A stretch of 64,000 bases of DNA from CAKZLS01 sp963771545 (GTDB lineage Bacteria; Pseudomonadota; Alphaproteobacteria; Rhodospirillales; Defluviicoccaceae). Each line of letters starts with the position of its first letter. The stretch's first letter is position 1. Below, in pieces: positions 62,725 through 64,000 of this stretch. The stretch is taken from the NCBI GenBank assembly GCA_963771545.1, contig CAVYTX010000003.1:558001-622000 (forward strand). Direction: 5' to 3'. The notes beneath the pieces are model-generated. The model did no database searches, was not told where the DNA came from, and worked only from the letters and a program-made list of their open reading frames with translations. Made by a program: the position numbers and the translations under genes.

Positions 62725-64000
62725 CTACTGTGTCATAAGAGTTTTTTGTTCTCCGGGCTGGACCGGCCCCTTCGACAACATGGGCATCTCTGTTGTGCTT
62801 GCGCCAGCAGGACGGCGAGGCGTCGTCTCACCGTCGGAATTGAATTTGCGACGTGACGTTCTGGACGGATCGGCAGAGCCTCTGGGGCGGTAATCTTTGG
62901 GAATGTCAAGCGCTTTGCGTTTGGCGAGCCAGCCGGGTCCTGAGGGGGGAATCGCCTCCCTTTCGAAGATCAGAAATCCGTATGCGGCAATGCAGAGCGT
63001 GGCATGGTGATGAAAGCCTCGCCAGCCCCGGCCCTCGTAATGCCCGAGCCCGATCTCCTGCCTGAGGTCCTGGTAGTCCCGCTCGATCCGCCAGCGCTGC
63101 TTGGTCATGGCGACCAGATCGGCAAGCTTGGTGGTCTTGGGCATGGTGCTGAGCCAGTACTTGGTCGGCTCGGCTTCACCTTTCGGCCATTCGATGAGCA
63201 ACCATTCGTGCGGACGCGGCTCGGAGAGTTTCTGGTCGCGATGTGCCGGACGCACGCGGATCGCCGCAATGCGCCCAGCCAGCGGTGCGTTGGTTCCTTC
63301 CCGCCAGGTGATGTTTTTCCAGGCCCGCGGCTTCAAGCTCATCGCCAGCTTTTTGGCCGAAACCGGCTGATGCTCCTGATCGCGACGCAAGCGCGAGCCC
63401 GGCCGGCCACGCCCGCTCTTGGGCTTCGGCGCAACAGGCTCTTGGCCCGGCGGCCAGACGCCGATGGAGCCCAGCACCCCCATCACATAGTCAAGGCCGA
63501 GCGCGCTGACGGCGGTTCGGAACTTGGTGTCGTTGCCATAGCCGGCGTCGGCCAGCACCACACCGCGCGCGACACCGGCATCATCGGCCGCCGTGATCTG
63601 CTCGAGCGCGATCTCCAGCTTGGTCTTGAAAATCACGTCCTCGGGAATGCCGGCCTTCCGGCGCCGCTCCGCATCATTTGCCCAGGTCTTGGGCAGATAA
63701 AGCCGATAGGCGATCGGCAGGCTCGCCACGTCGTTCGCAACCGACAAGCTCACCGCGACCTGGCAGTTGTCCTGCTTGCCCCGCTGACCGCAATATTGCC
63801 GCGCCACGCCAACCGAGTGCTTGCCCTTCTTGGGCAGGCCGGTGTCGTCCACGATCCACGCCTTGATCGGCCCGCCTCGCTCGATCGATGGCAAGACCAG
63901 TTCCCGCACCTTGCCCAGAACCTGATCATCCGACCACGGCGATTGCGCCACAAAGTGCAGCAACGACTGGTGCTTGGCCGAAACCCGATCCGGAGCCACC
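62725..64000 (-). mobile_element. IS701-family transposase (5' end beyond the window)
   Basis: The frame is open to the window edge and ends at TAG 62727-62725, covering about 424 residues. It has the DDE parts WIVDDTGLPKKGKHSVGVAR (first Asp), VLADAGYGNDTKFR (second Asp) and RWRIERDYQDLRQEIGLGHY (Glu), with the HHHATLCIAAYGFL region typical of IS701 transposases. The IS sits directly behind the dehydrogenase gene. The left terminal repeat may start near 62728 but the right end is not visible, so the ends were not defined. Confidence 0.9.

Overview
The window reads as the chromosome of a GC-rich alphaproteobacterium, most likely a Rhodospirillales-type organism. This is inferred from the gene set and gene order: a complex I NDUFA9-type protein, adenosylcobalamin-dependent ribonucleotide reductase, a full-length cyclic beta-1,2-glucan synthase, the argH / small lipoprotein / lysA / TIGR02302 (DUF4175) block, ftsEX followed by a YdcF protein and an acyltransferase, and groESL behind a CIRCE operator. 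No rRNA, tRNA or CRISPR array was found.

Layout. 0-7.4 kb is an accessory, decaying stretch: a frameshifted antitoxin next to a PIN toxin that has lost a catalytic Asp, BrnT/BrnA remnants in two places, short direct repeats, a lower-GC OLD-like ATPase/TOPRIM gene, and a two-gene HTH/toxin-like cassette lying between nrdJ and a second, decayed copy of the nrdJ 3' end. 7.4-14.7 kb holds nrdJ (with a 370-residue intein) and a DUF2868 membrane protein / DUF3482 GTPase pair. 15-24.6 kb holds a damaged UDP-galactopyranose mutase and ndvB. 24.7-39.3 kb is mostly core: an IS1182 remnant, plsC-ydcF-ftsX-ftsE, a zinc-ribbon DUF3426 protein, TIGR02302, lysA, lptM, argH, a TlpA thioredoxin, a phosphodiesterase/nuclease and an X-Pro aminopeptidase. 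39.6-42.2 kb is a TerB-like protein and groESL. 42.7-47.8 kb has a nonsense-interrupted cytochrome c gene, a glycosyltransferase, an asparagine synthetase and DNA polymerase IV.

47.8-53.2 kb is a nitric-oxide detoxification locus: nnrS and norZ are divergent around a near-perfect NsrR-type operator, a cytochrome P450 follows norZ, and nsrR lies just beyond. 53.3-62.7 kb is a surface-polysaccharide region with lower GC: a GT2 enzyme, the GDP-D-glycero-alpha-D-manno-heptose genes (hddA, gmhA, a fused hddC-gmhB), and a divergent operon for an acetylated amino-sugar uronate (two acetyltransferases, Gfo/Idh oxidoreductase, DegT aminotransferase, nucleotide-sugar dehydrogenase). It ends in an IS701-type transposase cut by the window edge.

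A recurring non-coding theme is a family of palindromic intergenic elements with arms related to TACCRACNRTCA...CCCATTGTGA. Three copies also carry the same small core hairpin (TGATGC, 4-nt loop, GCATCA or a compensated variant). They occur at about 1.4, 3.5, 14.7, 25.0, 28.1, 42.4 and 54.6 kb, often beside broken insertion sequences.
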